A DNA stretch of 64,000 bases from Cellulomonas persica (GTDB taxonomy: Bacteria; Actinomycetota; Actinomycetes; Actinomycetales; Cellulomonadaceae), in assembly GCF_007989825.1 (NCBI RefSeq), contig NZ_BJUA01000008.1, positions 62,001 through 126,000 of the forward strand, given 5' to 3'. Positions 9,128 to 17,801 of the stretch are shown piece by piece. The notes beneath the pieces are model-generated. The model made no database searches. It saw only the letters and a list, made by a program, of their open reading frames with translations, and was not told where the DNA came from. A program made the position numbers and the translations under genes. Numbering within the stretch: position 1 is the first letter of the stretch; each line of letters starts with the position of its first letter.

Positions 9128-10093
9128 CTACAGCTTGCGCAGGCGCACGCGCTGGACGCTGTGGTCCGAGCCCTTCGTGAGCACGAGCGTCGCGCGACTG
9201 CGCGTCGGCAGGATGTTCTGCTCGAGGTTCGGCGCGTTGATGGAGTCCCAGATGGACTCGGCACGCTCGACGGCTTCGTCGTCGGACAGCGACGCGTACC
9301 GGTGGAAGTACGAGGCCGGGTCCGCGAACGCGGTCCGCCGCAGGCTCAGGAACCGGTCGACGTACCACTGCCGCACGTCGCGCGGCTTGGCGTCGACGTA
9401 GATCGAGAAGTCGAAGAAGTCGCTCACCGCGAGGCTCGACGTGCCCTCCGCGGACGGGCGCGCGGGCTGCAGCACGTTGAGCCCCTCGACGATCAGCACG
9501 TCGGGCCGCCGCACCACGGTCTGCTCGCCGGGCACGATGTCGTACGTGAGGTGGGAGTAGACGGGCGCGCTGACCTCGGGCCGGCCCGCCTTGACCTTGG
9601 ACACGAAGCGCAGCAGCGCGCGCCGGTCGTACGACTCCGGGAAGCCCTTGCGCTGCATGAGGCCGCGGCGCTCGAGCTCCGCGTTCGGGTAGAGGAAGCC
9701 GTCGGTGGTCACGAGCTGCACGCGCGGCGTCGCGGGCCAGCGTGCGAGCAGCTCGCGCAGGAGGCGTGCCGTGGTGGACTTGCCGACCGCGACCGACCCC
9801 GCGACGCCGATGACGAACGGCGTCGGGGTGATGTCCTCGCGCAGGAAGGTCGAGGACGCGGCGTGCAGGCCGCGCGTCGCCTCGATGTACAGGTCGAGCA
9901 GGCGCGAGATGGGGCGGTAGATCGCGTCGACCTCCGCGAGGTCGATCGGGTCGCCGATGCCGGCGAGGCGGTCGACGTCCGCGTCGGTCAGCGGCAGGGG
10001 GGTGGACGCCGACAGGCGGCGCCACGCCTCGCGGTCGAGGTCGACGTAGGGCGTGGCGGGCGCCAGGGACGGCGTCGACGACGACGGGAGCAC
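9128..10093 (-). CDS. coaA: Pantothenate kinase, type I (CoaA)
   Basis: This 321-residue enzyme phosphorylates pantothenate, the first step of coenzyme A synthesis. The P-loop reads [12 protein letters not shown], followed by the [15 protein letters not shown] segment and [13 protein letters not shown]; the second half has [10 protein letters not shown] and the C-terminal residues match type I kinases. I place the start at the GTG at 10093, because CACAAT sits exactly 6 bases upstream, the leaderless spacing seen at many genes here; another in-frame GTG at 10126 would add 11 residues. It faces the DedA gene and is divergent from glmS. Confidence 0.95.
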   Translation of the reverse strand: MLPSSSTPSLAPATPYVDLDREAWRRLSASTPLPLTDADVDRLAGIGDPIDLAEVDAIYRPISRLLDLYIEATRGLHAASSTFLREDITPTPFVIGVAGSVAVGKSTTARLLRELLARWPATPRVQLVTTDGFLYPNAELERRGLMQRKGFPESYDRRALLRFVSKVKAGRPEVSAPVYSHLTYDIVPGEQTVVRRPDVLIVEGLNVLQPARPSAEGTSSLAVSDFFDFSIYVDAKPRDVRQWYVDRFLSLRRTAFADPASYFHRYASLSDDEAVERAESIWDSINAPNLEQNILPTRSRATLVLTKGSDHSVQRVRLRKL

Positions 10094-10099
10094 AGGTCG

Positions 10100-10105
10100 A
10101 TTGTG
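10100..10105 (-). promoter_or_regulatory. -10 element of leaderless coaA promoter
   Basis: On the minus strand CACAAT stands 6 bases before the GTG at 10093. No Shine-Dalgarno sequence is present, which supports both the start choice and a leaderless transcript. Confidence 0.4.
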
Positions 10106-10184
10106 CCGGACGAGGGCGCCGCGCACGTGACGCGGGCGACGCCCGAGTCGTCTCTTTCGCGGCCGGTGTCCCGACGCCGGCGGA

Positions 10185-10190
10185 TAGACT
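10185..10190 (+). promoter_or_regulatory. -10 element of leaderless glmS promoter
   Basis: TAGACT lies 7 bases before the glmS ATG. The gap of about 90 bases between coaA and glmS shows no glmS-type ribozyme. Confidence 0.5.
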
Positions 10191-10197
10191 CGCCGCC

Positions 10198-12054
10198 ATG
10201 TGTGGAATCGTCGGCTACGTGGGTAGCCAGGTCGCCAGCGCCCGCCCGCTCGACGTGGTCCTGGAGGGACTGCGTCGACTCGAGTACCGCGGGTACGACT
10301 CGGCAGGCGTGGCGCTCGTCGGCCCGTCGCACGACCTCGCGACCGCCAAGAAGGCCGGCAAGCTCGCCAACCTCGTCGAGGAGATCGACGCGCACCCGCT
10401 GCCGGACGCGACCGCCGCGATCGGCCACACCCGCTGGGCGACGCACGGCGGACCCACCGACCTCAACGCGCACCCGCACGTCGCGGGCAAGCTCGCGGTG
10501 ATCCACAACGGCATCGTCGAGAACTTCGCGATCCTCAAGGCCGAGCTCCTCGCCGAGGGCGTCGAGTTCCTCTCGGAGACGGACACCGAGGTCGCGGCCC
10601 AGCTCATCGCGCGCGCCTACGGGCAGACGGGCGACCTCACGGCGGCGATGGCGCACGTCGCGCGCACGCTCGAGGGCACGTTCACGCTGCTGGCCGTGCA
10701 CGCCGACGACCCGGACACGGTGGTCGGTGCACGGCACGACTCGCCGCTCGTCGTCGGCCTGGGTGAGGGTGAGAACTTCCTGGGCTCGGACGTCGCGGCG
10801 TTCATCGCGCACACGCGCGAGGCCCTCGAGCTCGGCCAGGACCAGGTCGTGACGATCACGCCGGAGTCGGTCGAGGTCACGGACTTCGACGGCAAGCCCG
10901 CGCAGGCCCGCCGCTACACGGTCGACTGGGACGCCGCCGCCGCCGAGAAGGGCGGCTACCCGTCCTTCATGGACAAGGAGATCCACGACCAGCCGCACGC
11001 CGTCGCGGACACGCTGCTGGGCCGCACCGACGTCAGCGGTCGCCTCGTCCTCGACGAGGTCCGGATCGACGAGTCGCTGCTGCGTGCGGTCGACAAGATC
11101 GTCGTGATCGCGTGCGGCACGGCCGCGTACGCGGGCCACGTCGCCAAGTACGCGATCGAGCACTGGTGCCGCATCCCGGTCGAGGTCGAGCTCGCGCACG
11201 AGTTCCGCTACCGCGACCCGGTGGTCGACGAGCGCACGCTCGTCGTCGCGGTCTCGCAGTCCGGCGAGACCATGGACACCCTCATGGCCGTGCGCCACGC
11301 GCGCGAGCAGGGCGCCAAGGTCCTCGCGATCGTCAACACGCACGGCTCGACGATCCCGCGCGAGTCCGACGCGGTGCTCTACACGCACGCCGGCCCGGAG
11401 ATCGCGGTCGCCTCGACCAAGGCGTTCCTCGCGCAGATCACGGCCGCGTACCTGCTGGGCCTCTACCTCGCGCAGCTGCGCGGAAACATGTACGCCGACG
11501 AGGTGAAGTCGATCCTCGACGAGCTGCGCGCGATCCCCGACAAGATCCAGCAGGTCCTCGACCGTGCCGGCCGCGTCCGCGAGATCGCGCGGTGGATGGC
11601 CGACACGCAGTCGGTGCTGTTCCTCGGACGGCACGTGGGCTTCCCGGTCGCGATGGAGGGTGCGCTCAAGCTCAAGGAGCTCGCGTACATCCACGCCGAG
11701 GGCTTCGCGGCGGGCGAGCTCAAGCACGGCCCGATCGCGCTCATCGAGCCCGGTCAGCCCGTGTTCGTCGTCGTGCCGTCCCCGCGCGGCCGTCACTCGT
11801 TGCACTCGAAGGTCGTCTCGAACATCCAGGAGATCCGCGCCCGCGGCGCGCGCACCCTGGTGATCGCGGAGGACGGCGACGAGGCGGTGCGTCCGTTCGC
11901 CGACGAGGTGTTCTACGTCCCGCAGGCGCCCACGCTGCTCGCGCCGCTGCTCGCGGTGGTGCCGCTGCAGGTCTTCGCGTGCGAGCTCGCGACCGCCAAG
12001 GGCCTCGACGTCGACCAGCCGCGCAACCTGGCGAAGTCCGTCACGGTCGAGTGA
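10198..12054 (+). CDS. glmS: Glutamine--fructose-6-phosphate aminotransferase (isomerizing)
   Basis: This 618-residue enzyme makes glucosamine-6-phosphate from fructose-6-phosphate and glutamine, the entry to UDP-GlcNAc. The N-terminus MCGIVGYVG carries the catalytic Cys2 of the class II glutamine amidotransferase domain (about residues 2-225; GHTRWATHG is present). Two SIS sugar-isomerase domains follow, with [17 protein letters not shown] and the SIS2 sequence [27 protein letters not shown]. The C-terminus ends in the conserved [13 protein letters not shown]. The pathway partner GlmM is encoded upstream. Confidence 0.98.
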   Translation: MCGIVGYVGSQVASARPLDVVLEGLRRLEYRGYDSAGVALVGPSHDLATAKKAGKLANLVEEIDAHPLPDATAAIGHTRWATHGGPTDLNAHPHVAGKLAVIHNGIVENFAILKAELLAEGVEFLSETDTEVAAQLIARAYGQTGDLTAAMAHVARTLEGTFTLLAVHADDPDTVVGARHDSPLVVGLGEGENFLGSDVAAFIAHTREALELGQDQVVTITPESVEVTDFDGKPAQARRYTVDWDAAAAEKGGYPSFMDKEIHDQPHAVADTLLGRTDVSGRLVLDEVRIDESLLRAVDKIVVIACGTAAYAGHVAKYAIEHWCRIPVEVELAHEFRYRDPVVDERTLVVAVSQSGETMDTLMAVRHAREQGAKVLAIVNTHGSTIPRESDAVLYTHAGPEIAVASTKAFLAQITAAYLLGLYLAQLRGNMYADEVKSILDELRAIPDKIQQVLDRAGRVREIARWMADTQSVLFLGRHVGFPVAMEGALKLKELAYIHAEGFAAGELKHGPIALIEPGQPVFVVVPSPRGRHSLHSKVVSNIQEIRARGARTLVIAEDGDEAVRPFADEVFYVPQAPTLLAPLLAVVPLQVFACELATAKGLDVDQPRNLAKSVTVE

Positions 12055-12057
12055 CCG

Positions 12058-12393
12058 GTGGAGCTCGCCGACGCGCAGCGTGAGGTCGAGACCATCAGCC
12101 GCGTCTACGCGCGGCTGCACGGGATCGAGCGCACGGACGACTGGGCGGTGCTCAAGCTGGGCGAGGAGGTCGGCGAGCTGACGCGCGCCTACCTCGCGGC
12201 GACGGGTCGCTCACGCCACCAGGGCGACCCCGCCGAGCTCGCCGACGCCCTGCGCGACGAGGTCGCGGACGCGCTCGGCATGCTCATGATCGTCGCGCAC
12301 CGCCTCGGCGTGGACCTCGACGAGGCCGTCGAGCGCAAGTGGCTGCGCTGGAAGCACCTGGTCGAGGAGCAGGACCTGGAGCCGCAGCCGTGA
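12058..12393 (+). CDS. MazG-like nucleotide pyrophosphohydrolase
   Basis: This 111-residue all-helical protein has the MazG/NTP-PPase metal site: [14 protein letters not shown] (EExxE) followed by [23 protein letters not shown] (ExxxD). Such enzymes hydrolyse nucleoside triphosphates or house-clean damaged ones; the substrate here cannot be told. The GTG start at 12058 is 3 bases after the glmS stop and its own stop overlaps the acpS start (GTGA), so the three genes should be co-transcribed and the last two translationally coupled. Confidence 0.85.
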   Translation: MELADAQREVETISRVYARLHGIERTDDWAVLKLGEEVGELTRAYLAATGRSRHQGDPAELADALRDEVADALGMLMIVAHRLGVDLDEAVERKWLRWKHLVEEQDLEPQP

Positions 12394-12743
12394 TCGTCGG
12401 GGTCGGCATCGACGTCGTCGACGTCGCGCGGTTCGTCGCGACGCTGCACCGGGTCCCGGCGCTGCGCGAGCGGCTGTTCACGCCCGACGAGCGCCGCATG
12501 CCCGAGACGTCGCTCGCGGCGCGGTTCGCCGCGAAGGAGGCCATCGCCAAGGCGCTGGGCGCCCCGCCGGGAATGTCCTGGCAGGACGCGACCGTGCGCC
12601 GCGTCGTCGGTGCGCAGCCCGTCGTCGAGGTGACCGGCACGGTGCTCGCGCGGGCCGCCGAGCTCGGCGTCACGCGCTGGCACCTGTCGATCTCGCACGA
12701 CGCGGGCATCGCCTCCGCGATGGTCGTCGCCGAGCGCGACTGA
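12390..12743 (+). CDS. acpS: Holo-[acyl-carrier-protein] synthase
   Basis: This 117-residue enzyme transfers phosphopantetheine from CoA to acyl carrier protein. The N-terminal [14 protein letters not shown] carries the Mg-binding Asp; the second motif, [13 protein letters not shown], carries the catalytic Glu/Lys; and [18 protein letters not shown] closes the fold. The start is the GTG at 12390, overlapping the preceding stop, which gives the usual AcpS N-terminus; an earlier in-frame ATG would add 17 residues unlike the family. CoaA, which begins CoA synthesis, lies 2.3 kb upstream. Confidence 0.95.
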   Translation: MIVGVGIDVVDVARFVATLHRVPALRERLFTPDERRMPETSLAARFAAKEAIAKALGAPPGMSWQDATVRRVVGAQPVVEVTGTVLARAAELGVTRWHLSISHDAGIASAMVVAERD

Positions 12744-12777
12744 CGCGAGGACTGCTCGGGGTCGATGGTCCCGAGGC

Positions 12778-12827
12778 GTTGTGCGCGGCTGGTTGCGCGT
12801 ATAGCGTGCTGGTTGTGCGTACAGCAT
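12778..12827 (+). promoter_or_regulatory. Three GTTGYGCG direct repeats before the TetR gene
   Basis: GTTGTGCG (12778-12785), GTTGCGCG (12792-12799) and GTTGTGCG (12812-12819) recur in the 86-base gap. The last two belong to longer 17-base imperfect repeats 20 bases apart (GGTTGCGCGTATAGCGT and GGTTGTGCGTACAGCAT). TATAGC (12800-12805) could be a -10. This is a candidate operator for the following regulator. Confidence 0.45.
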
Positions 12828-12829
12828 CG

Positions 12830-13507
12830 ATGCCGGTCGACCGGCCGTCGAGCGAGCTCACCGCGTGGGCGAGGATTCGCGACGCGGCGATCGAGTGCTT
12901 CGCCGAGCAGGGGTTTGACGCGTCGTTCAAGGCCATCGCCGAGCGCGCGGGCGTCTCGCCGGCGCTGATCACCCACCACTTCCGGTCCAAGGCCGCGCTG
13001 CGCGAGCAGTGCGACGCCGAGGTGCTGCGCCGGTACGAAGCGCTGAAGACGAGCAGCCTCGGCGACCCCAGCGGGTTCCTCTTCGCGAACCTGACCGACC
13101 CGGGACCGGCGGCCGCGCTCGTCGTGTACATGCTGCGTGCCGTCCATGCCGGCGGCCCCGCGGCGCAGCGCTTCCTCGAGCACCTCGTCGAGAAGGCGCG
13201 GGAGGTGATGAGAGCGGCCGTGGAGTCGGGGCTGGTGCGCCCCTCGCGGGACGAGGAAGCCCGTGTGCGGTACCTCGTCCACCAGACGATGGGGGGGTTG
13301 CTGCTGCAGTTCCTCACGCTTCCCGAGTCCACCCCCAGCGCGTTCGTCCTGACGATGAGCAAGGGCAGCCGCGACCACGTCCTGCCGACCTTGGAGCTGT
13401 TCACGGAGGGTCTGCTGACCTCCCGGCGGATGCTCGACGACTACCTGCTGTACGTGGGCGACCCGCCCGGCGACGAGCAGGACCAGTCCGAGCCGCCGAG
13501 CGCGTGA
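12830..13507 (+). CDS. TetR-family regulator of the adjacent ABC exporter
   Basis: This 225-residue protein has an N-terminal TetR DNA-binding domain (ARIRDAAIECFAEQGFD, then FKAIAERAGVSPALITHHFRSKAALREQCD, residues about 12-60) and an unconserved helical ligand domain. The ATG at 12830 was taken as start; the frame is open upstream through the direct repeats, but those look like promoter/operator sequence. It lies 51 bases before a two-gene ABC exporter on the same strand, a common arrangement in which the regulator represses itself and the pump until a toxic ligand binds. Confidence 0.85.
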   Translation: MPVDRPSSELTAWARIRDAAIECFAEQGFDASFKAIAERAGVSPALITHHFRSKAALREQCDAEVLRRYEALKTSSLGDPSGFLFANLTDPGPAAALVVYMLRAVHAGGPAAQRFLEHLVEKAREVMRAAVESGLVRPSRDEEARVRYLVHQTMGGLLLQFLTLPESTPSAFVLTMSKGSRDHVLPTLELFTEGLLTSRRMLDDYLLYVGDPPGDEQDQSEPPSA

Positions 13508-13558
13508 CGGCCACCGCCGTCCGCGTCACCACCCCGTCACCACGTCCAAGGACCACCC

Positions 13559-14488
13559 ATGCCCACCACCAGCTCCATGGCCCTGCAGATCGAGGGCCTC
13601 CACAAGAGCTTCGGCCCCGTCCACGCGCTGCGCGGGCTGGACCTCGTCGTCCCGACCGGTCAGGTCACCGGCTTCCTCGGTCCGAACGGGGCCGGCAAGA
13701 CGACCGCCATCCGCGTCCTGCTCGGCCTCCTGAAAGCCGACGCAGGCACCGTCACCGTCCTCGACGGCGACCCGTGGACGGACGCCGTCCGCCTGCACCG
13801 CCGCATCGCCTACGTCCCCGGGGACGTCACCCTGTGGCCGAACCTCACGGGCGGCGAGGCGATCGACATCCTCTGCCGCATCTCCGGACCGCTCGACCCC
13901 CGGCGCAAGCAGGCGATGCTCGAGCGCTTCGAGCTGGATCCCACCAAGAAGGCCCGCACGTACTCCAAGGGCAACCGGCAGAAGGTCGCGCTCGTCGCCG
14001 CCCTGGCGTCCGACGCCGAGCTGCTGCTGCTGGACGAACCCACGAGCGGTCTCGACCCGCTCATGGAGGCAGCGTTCACCGAGTCGATCCGCGAGGTGAA
14101 GGCGCAGGGTCGGTCCGTCCTGCTGTCCAGCCACATCTTCGCGGAGGTCGAGAAGCTCGCCGACCGGGTCACGATCATCCGCGAGGGCGCCACGGTCGAG
14201 TCCGGGACGATCGCAGAGCTGCGTCACCTCACGCGTACCCAGGTCACGGCGGTGCTCGACCGCGGCGTCGACGGGCTCGCAGGGCTGCCGGGGGTCCACG
14301 ACCTGACGGTCGTCGACCGGCACGTCACCTTCGCGGTCGACGAGTCCGCGCTCCCGGCCGCGCTGGCCCGCGTCGCCGAGCTCGGCCCGCGTTCGCTCGT
14401 CGCCAACCCCCCGTCGCTGGAGGAGCTGTTCCTGCGCCACTACGGCGACGAGCTCGCGGCCCTCGCCGGCGACGGCGGTGCACGATGA
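13559..14488 (+). CDS. ABC exporter ATPase subunit (drug/antibiotic type)
   Basis: This 309-residue ABC ATPase has Walker A GPNGAGKT (about residue 41), a Q-loop region around YVPGDVTLWPNL, signature YSKGNRQKVALVAAL, Walker B LLLLDEPTSGLDP and switch His in LLSSHIFAEVEKL. The signature is SKGNR rather than LSGGQ, as in the DrrA/CcmA-like group. A C-terminal domain of about 80 residues (VTAVLDRGVDGLAGLPG and on) is also typical of these drug exporters. It overlaps the permease gene by four bases (ATGA). Substrate is unknown. Confidence 0.9.
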   Translation: MPTTSSMALQIEGLHKSFGPVHALRGLDLVVPTGQVTGFLGPNGAGKTTAIRVLLGLLKADAGTVTVLDGDPWTDAVRLHRRIAYVPGDVTLWPNLTGGEAIDILCRISGPLDPRRKQAMLERFELDPTKKARTYSKGNRQKVALVAALASDAELLLLDEPTSGLDPLMEAAFTESIREVKAQGRSVLLSSHIFAEVEKLADRVTIIREGATVESGTIAELRHLTRTQVTAVLDRGVDGLAGLPGVHDLTVVDRHVTFAVDESALPAALARVAELGPRSLVANPPSLEELFLRHYGDELAALAGDGGAR

Positions 14489-16140
14489 GCGCTCCGACGA
14501 CGCTCGGGCAGCGCCGCGCCGTGGCGTCGGCTCCTCGTCGCGCGTCCGACGCCCTCGCCGGCCTCGGGCCGATGGTGCGTCTCGTCCTGCGACGCAACCG
14601 GGTCCGGCTGGCGGTCTGGCTCGTCGCGCTCGTCGCGATGCTCGCCTACATCGCCTCCTACTACCAGGAGCTCTTCCCCACGCAGGAGGCGCTCGACGAC
14701 TTCGCCGCCGTCTCCAACACCCCGGGCATCAAGGCGCTGACGGGCCTGTCCCCGGCCGCAGACACCCTGGGCGGCGCGGTCTGGACGAAGGGGTGGATGA
14801 CCATCGCGCTGGCCCTGGCGATCGGCGTGGTCTTCCTCACGACGCGCAACGGTCGCGCCGACGAGGAAGCGGGCCGCACCGAGCTGCTGCGCTCGCGCAT
14901 GCTGGGCCTGCACGCGCACACGGTGTCGTCGTGGCTCGTCCTCGCGGCGCTCTGCCTCCTCGTCGGGGCGGGAGTCGCGCTGGTGTCCGCCGTCGAGGGG
15001 CTCGACCCCGACGGGACCGGGATCGCCGGATCGCTCGTGCTCGGCGCGTCCGTCACGGGCGTCGGGCTGTTCGGGCTCGGCGTGGCGGCGGCGGCCGGGC
15101 AGGTCGCGTCCACCGCCCGGGGTGCGAACGCGCTCGGCTCGGTCGTCATCGTGGGCTGCTACGTCCTGCGCATGATCGGCGACCTCGGCAGCGGCGCGCT
15201 GACCTGGGCCTCGCCGATCGGCTGGGGTCAGAGGATGGAACCGTTCGCCGGCAACCGGTGGTGGCCGTTCGTGCTGCTCGTCGCCCTGACGGCCGCCTTG
15301 CTGGCAGGCGCCCTCGTCGTCGAGAGCAGGCGGGACCACGGTGCAGGGCTGGTCGCGGCCCGCCCCGGCCGCGGCTGGGCGCCGCGCCGGCTCGCCTCCC
15401 CTCTGGGGCTGGGCCTGCGTCTGCAGCGCGGCCCGATCATCGGATGGACCGGTGCCGTCGTCCTCGCGGCGTTGCTGTTCGGCTCCGTCGTCGAGGCGAT
15501 GACCGACCTCGTGGACGACGTGGGCGGGGAGGCGGGGAGCTTCCTGCGTGGCGCCGGTGTCCCGGCTCTGCTCGCGATGCTCGCGAGCATGATCGCCCTG
15601 GTCACGGCGATCTTCGCGATCCAGTCGGCGGTCTCGCTCCGGACGGACGAGGCGAGCGGCATCATCGAGCCGCAGCTCGCCGGCGGCATCTCGCGCATCC
15701 GGTGGGCCGTCCAGCGGCTCCTCATCCCCGTCGTCGGGTCTGCCGTCCTGCTCGTCCTCGGCGGTGCCCTCCTGGGCGCGGTCTACGGCTCGACCGTGGA
15801 CGACCCGTCGCAGGCGGGCGCGATGGCGGGCGCCACGCTCGCGTACTGGCCGGCGGTGATGGTGCTGGTCGGCCTGGCGGTCGCGCTGTTCGGCTGGGCG
15901 CCTCGGATCGCGGTGCCCGTCACGTGGGGCGTCATGGTCGCGATGTGGTTCACCACGATGCTGGGCGAGGTCTTCGGGCTGCCCGAGTGGCTGCTGGACG
16001 CCCTGCCGCTCGCCGCCGTGCCCTACCTTCCCGTGGAGGAGCTGTCCTGGACGCCGTTGGTGCTCCTGACCCTCGTCGGCGGCGCGCTCACCTGGGCCGG
16101 TCTCGATCGGTTCTCCCGGCGGGACATCCAGCCGGCGTGA
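14485..16140 (+). CDS. ABC exporter permease (polyketide-antibiotic exporter type)
   Basis: This 551-residue membrane protein has about 12 hydrophobic segments in two similar halves, each beginning with a basic segment (MVRLVLRRNRVRLAVWLVALVAM and later LGLRLQRGPIIGWTGAVVLAALLFG). This is the layout of large fused ABC-2-like permeases annotated as exporters of polyketide antibiotics. With the ATPase upstream (ATGA overlap) and the TetR gene it makes a complete regulated efflux unit. It could also serve another hydrophobic substrate. Confidence 0.85.
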   Translation: MSAPTTLGQRRAVASAPRRASDALAGLGPMVRLVLRRNRVRLAVWLVALVAMLAYIASYYQELFPTQEALDDFAAVSNTPGIKALTGLSPAADTLGGAVWTKGWMTIALALAIGVVFLTTRNGRADEEAGRTELLRSRMLGLHAHTVSSWLVLAALCLLVGAGVALVSAVEGLDPDGTGIAGSLVLGASVTGVGLFGLGVAAAAGQVASTARGANALGSVVIVGCYVLRMIGDLGSGALTWASPIGWGQRMEPFAGNRWWPFVLLVALTAALLAGALVVESRRDHGAGLVAARPGRGWAPRRLASPLGLGLRLQRGPIIGWTGAVVLAALLFGSVVEAMTDLVDDVGGEAGSFLRGAGVPALLAMLASMIALVTAIFAIQSAVSLRTDEASGIIEPQLAGGISRIRWAVQRLLIPVVGSAVLLVLGGALLGAVYGSTVDDPSQAGAMAGATLAYWPAVMVLVGLAVALFGWAPRIAVPVTWGVMVAMWFTTMLGEVFGLPEWLLDALPLAAVPYLPVEELSWTPLVLLTLVGGALTWAGLDRFSRRDIQPA

Positions 16141-16247
16141 CGGTGCGGCGCGCGCCGCCGCCCGGCGCGCTGCGGCGCGCATCATCGACGACGACCCTGA
16201 GGTTCTCGTCAGAGACGGGACCGTCGGGGCCGCGCGCCGGGAACCAC

Positions 16248-16280
16248 GAAGGCCCCGTCCCGGGTGGGGACGGGGCCTTC
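16248..16280. terminator. Bidirectional terminator between the exporter and the first Ig-like gene
   Basis: GAAGGCCCCGTCC (16248-16260) pairs with GGACGGGGCCTTC (16268-16280). The 13-bp perfect stem lies between two convergent genes and can serve both. Confidence 0.85.
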
Positions 16281-16288
16281 GGCGTGGG

Positions 16289-17695
16289 TCACCTCGCGAC
16301 GGCGACCGTCGGGTTCGAACGGGCCGTGCCGGTGGTGTAGCCGGCCCTCGAGGCCGTGACCTTGACGCGGATCTTCTTGCCCGCGTCGGCCTTCGTCAGG
16401 ACGTAGGTCGACTTCGTCGCGCCCGTGATGTCCTTGCCGTCCCGCTGCCAGCGGTAGGTGTAGGTCAGGCCGGTCAGCGACCAGGAGCCGCGGGTCGCGG
16501 TGAGCTTCTTGCCGACCTTCACGGTGCCGCTGATCTTCGGCAGCGTGGTCGCCTTCGGGGCGTCGCCGATCACGACCTTCGCGGTCTGCGCCGAGGACCT
16601 CACCGCGTGGCCGTAGCCCGGGGTGGTGGGCTTGAGCGTGGTGCGGACGGAGATCCTCTTGCCCTGGTCCGCGCTGCGCAGCGTGTAGGTCGACGCCGTC
16701 GCGCCCGAGATGGCCGCGCCGTTGCGCAGCCACTGGTAGGAGACCTTGCCGGCCATCGAGAACGTGCCCGCCTTGGCGGTGAGCGTCTTGCCGACCTTGG
16801 CGGTGCCGGAGATGGTCGGAGCCGTCTTCGCGGTCGCGCCCATGACGAGGACGTCGACCGTGACCGCGCCGCCTCGGAACGTCGCCGCGTTCGACAGGGA
16901 GCGGACCATCCCGCGGTCGACACCGCCGTAGAAGTAGGCGTCGTCCAGGCTGGGCTCCACGCCGTCCACGGACACCGGGATCGCGAACGTGTAGTCCACG
17001 CCCGAGACGAGCCCGCTCGTCGGCATGCTCATGCGCACCGCCTCCTGCGTCGAGGAGGCGGTCGCGGCGGCGGCGGCGAAGGCCCCGCTCGCGGCGGTCG
17101 CGCGCGCCTTCCGGTCGGCGAGGGACGGCAGGGCGCCGAGCGGTGCGACCGAGCCGGCGGACGTGAGGACGGCACGGTTGCCCGCGCTCGCGACGGCGCG
17201 ACCGGTGCCCGCCTCGAGGACGATGAACTCCGCGGGGTTCCAGGACGGGTAGGTGTCCGGGGGGAGCACGACGCTGATGTCGGTCACGGGGGCGGCGGTG
17301 CGCGCCTTGATCGTCAGTCGGGAGGAGCCGGCCTTGACCATCGCGGCGTCGGTCGCCGTGGGCACGACCTTGCCCGACGCGTAGTAGCCCCAGCTGACCG
17401 TGCCGCTCGCGTCGTGGACGGCCACCTGGTAGGACGCGCCGGACGTCAGCCCGGTGAGCTCGAACGTCCCGTCCTCCTCGGGCTGGTCGACGCTCGTGGC
17501 GTCGTAGTACGTCTCACCCGGTGCCCAGGCGATCACCGAGATCGGGCCGTACTCGGCCCCGGAGGGGAGCTGGACGGTGCCGCTGATCGTCGTGCTGTCG
17601 GCGGCTGCGGCGGGTGCGGCGCTGATGACGCTGGCGGCGAGCACGGCGGCGAGCGTCGTGAGCGCCGCGGCCGCGCGGGGTCGGGTGAGGTGCAT
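16289..17695 (-). CDS. Secreted Ig-like repeat protein, copy A
   Basis: This 468-residue protein begins with a Sec signal peptide (MHLTRPRAAAALTTLAAVLAA..., likely cleaved after AAPAAAA). An N-terminal beta-rich region (ISGTVQLPSGAEYGPISVIAWAPG, resembling a carboxypeptidase-regulatory-like fold) follows. The C-terminal 160 residues are two tandem Ig-like repeats of about 80 residues, each with a TISGTAKVGKTLTA start, YQWLRNGAAISGAT core and GYxxGTARS-like end. Such repeats are common in secreted actinobacterial proteins and serve binding or spacing; no catalytic domain or cell-wall sorting signal is visible. GAAGGA stands 5 bases before the ATG. Copy B lies directly upstream. Confidence 0.85.
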   Translation of the reverse strand: MHLTRPRAAAALTTLAAVLAASVISAAPAAAADSTTISGTVQLPSGAEYGPISVIAWAPGETYYDATSVDQPEEDGTFELTGLTSGASYQVAVHDASGTVSWGYYASGKVVPTATDAAMVKAGSSRLTIKARTAAPVTDISVVLPPDTYPSWNPAEFIVLEAGTGRAVASAGNRAVLTSAGSVAPLGALPSLADRKARATAASGAFAAAAATASSTQEAVRMSMPTSGLVSGVDYTFAIPVSVDGVEPSLDDAYFYGGVDRGMVRSLSNAATFRGGAVTVDVLVMGATAKTAPTISGTAKVGKTLTAKAGTFSMAGKVSYQWLRNGAAISGATASTYTLRSADQGKRISVRTTLKPTTPGYGHAVRSSAQTAKVVIGDAPKATTLPKISGTVKVGKKLTATRGSWSLTGLTYTYRWQRDGKDITGATKSTYVLTKADAGKKIRVKVTASRAGYTTGTARSNPTVAVAR

Positions 17696-17756
17696 CGGGA
17701 TCCTTCGTGTGTGCTGGAGGGGAAGGGGATCTGGTGGGGGATCGGGGAGTGCGCAC

Positions 17757-17795
17757 GAGGGCCCCGTCCGCCGGCGTGCGTGGACGGGGCCCTCG
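17757..17795 (-). terminator. Terminator of Ig-like copy B
   Basis: CGAGGGCCCCGTCC (17757-17770) pairs with GGACGGGGCCCTCG (17782-17795), a 14-bp stem. Its core equals that of the terminator after copy A, so the duplication seems to have included it. Confidence 0.8.
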
Positions 17796-17801
17796 CGGGG
17801 G

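Noticed and set aside
9988..12120. Long minus-strand frame opposite glmS
   Set aside because: Antisense of glmS; its product has no motif and composition typical of shadows.
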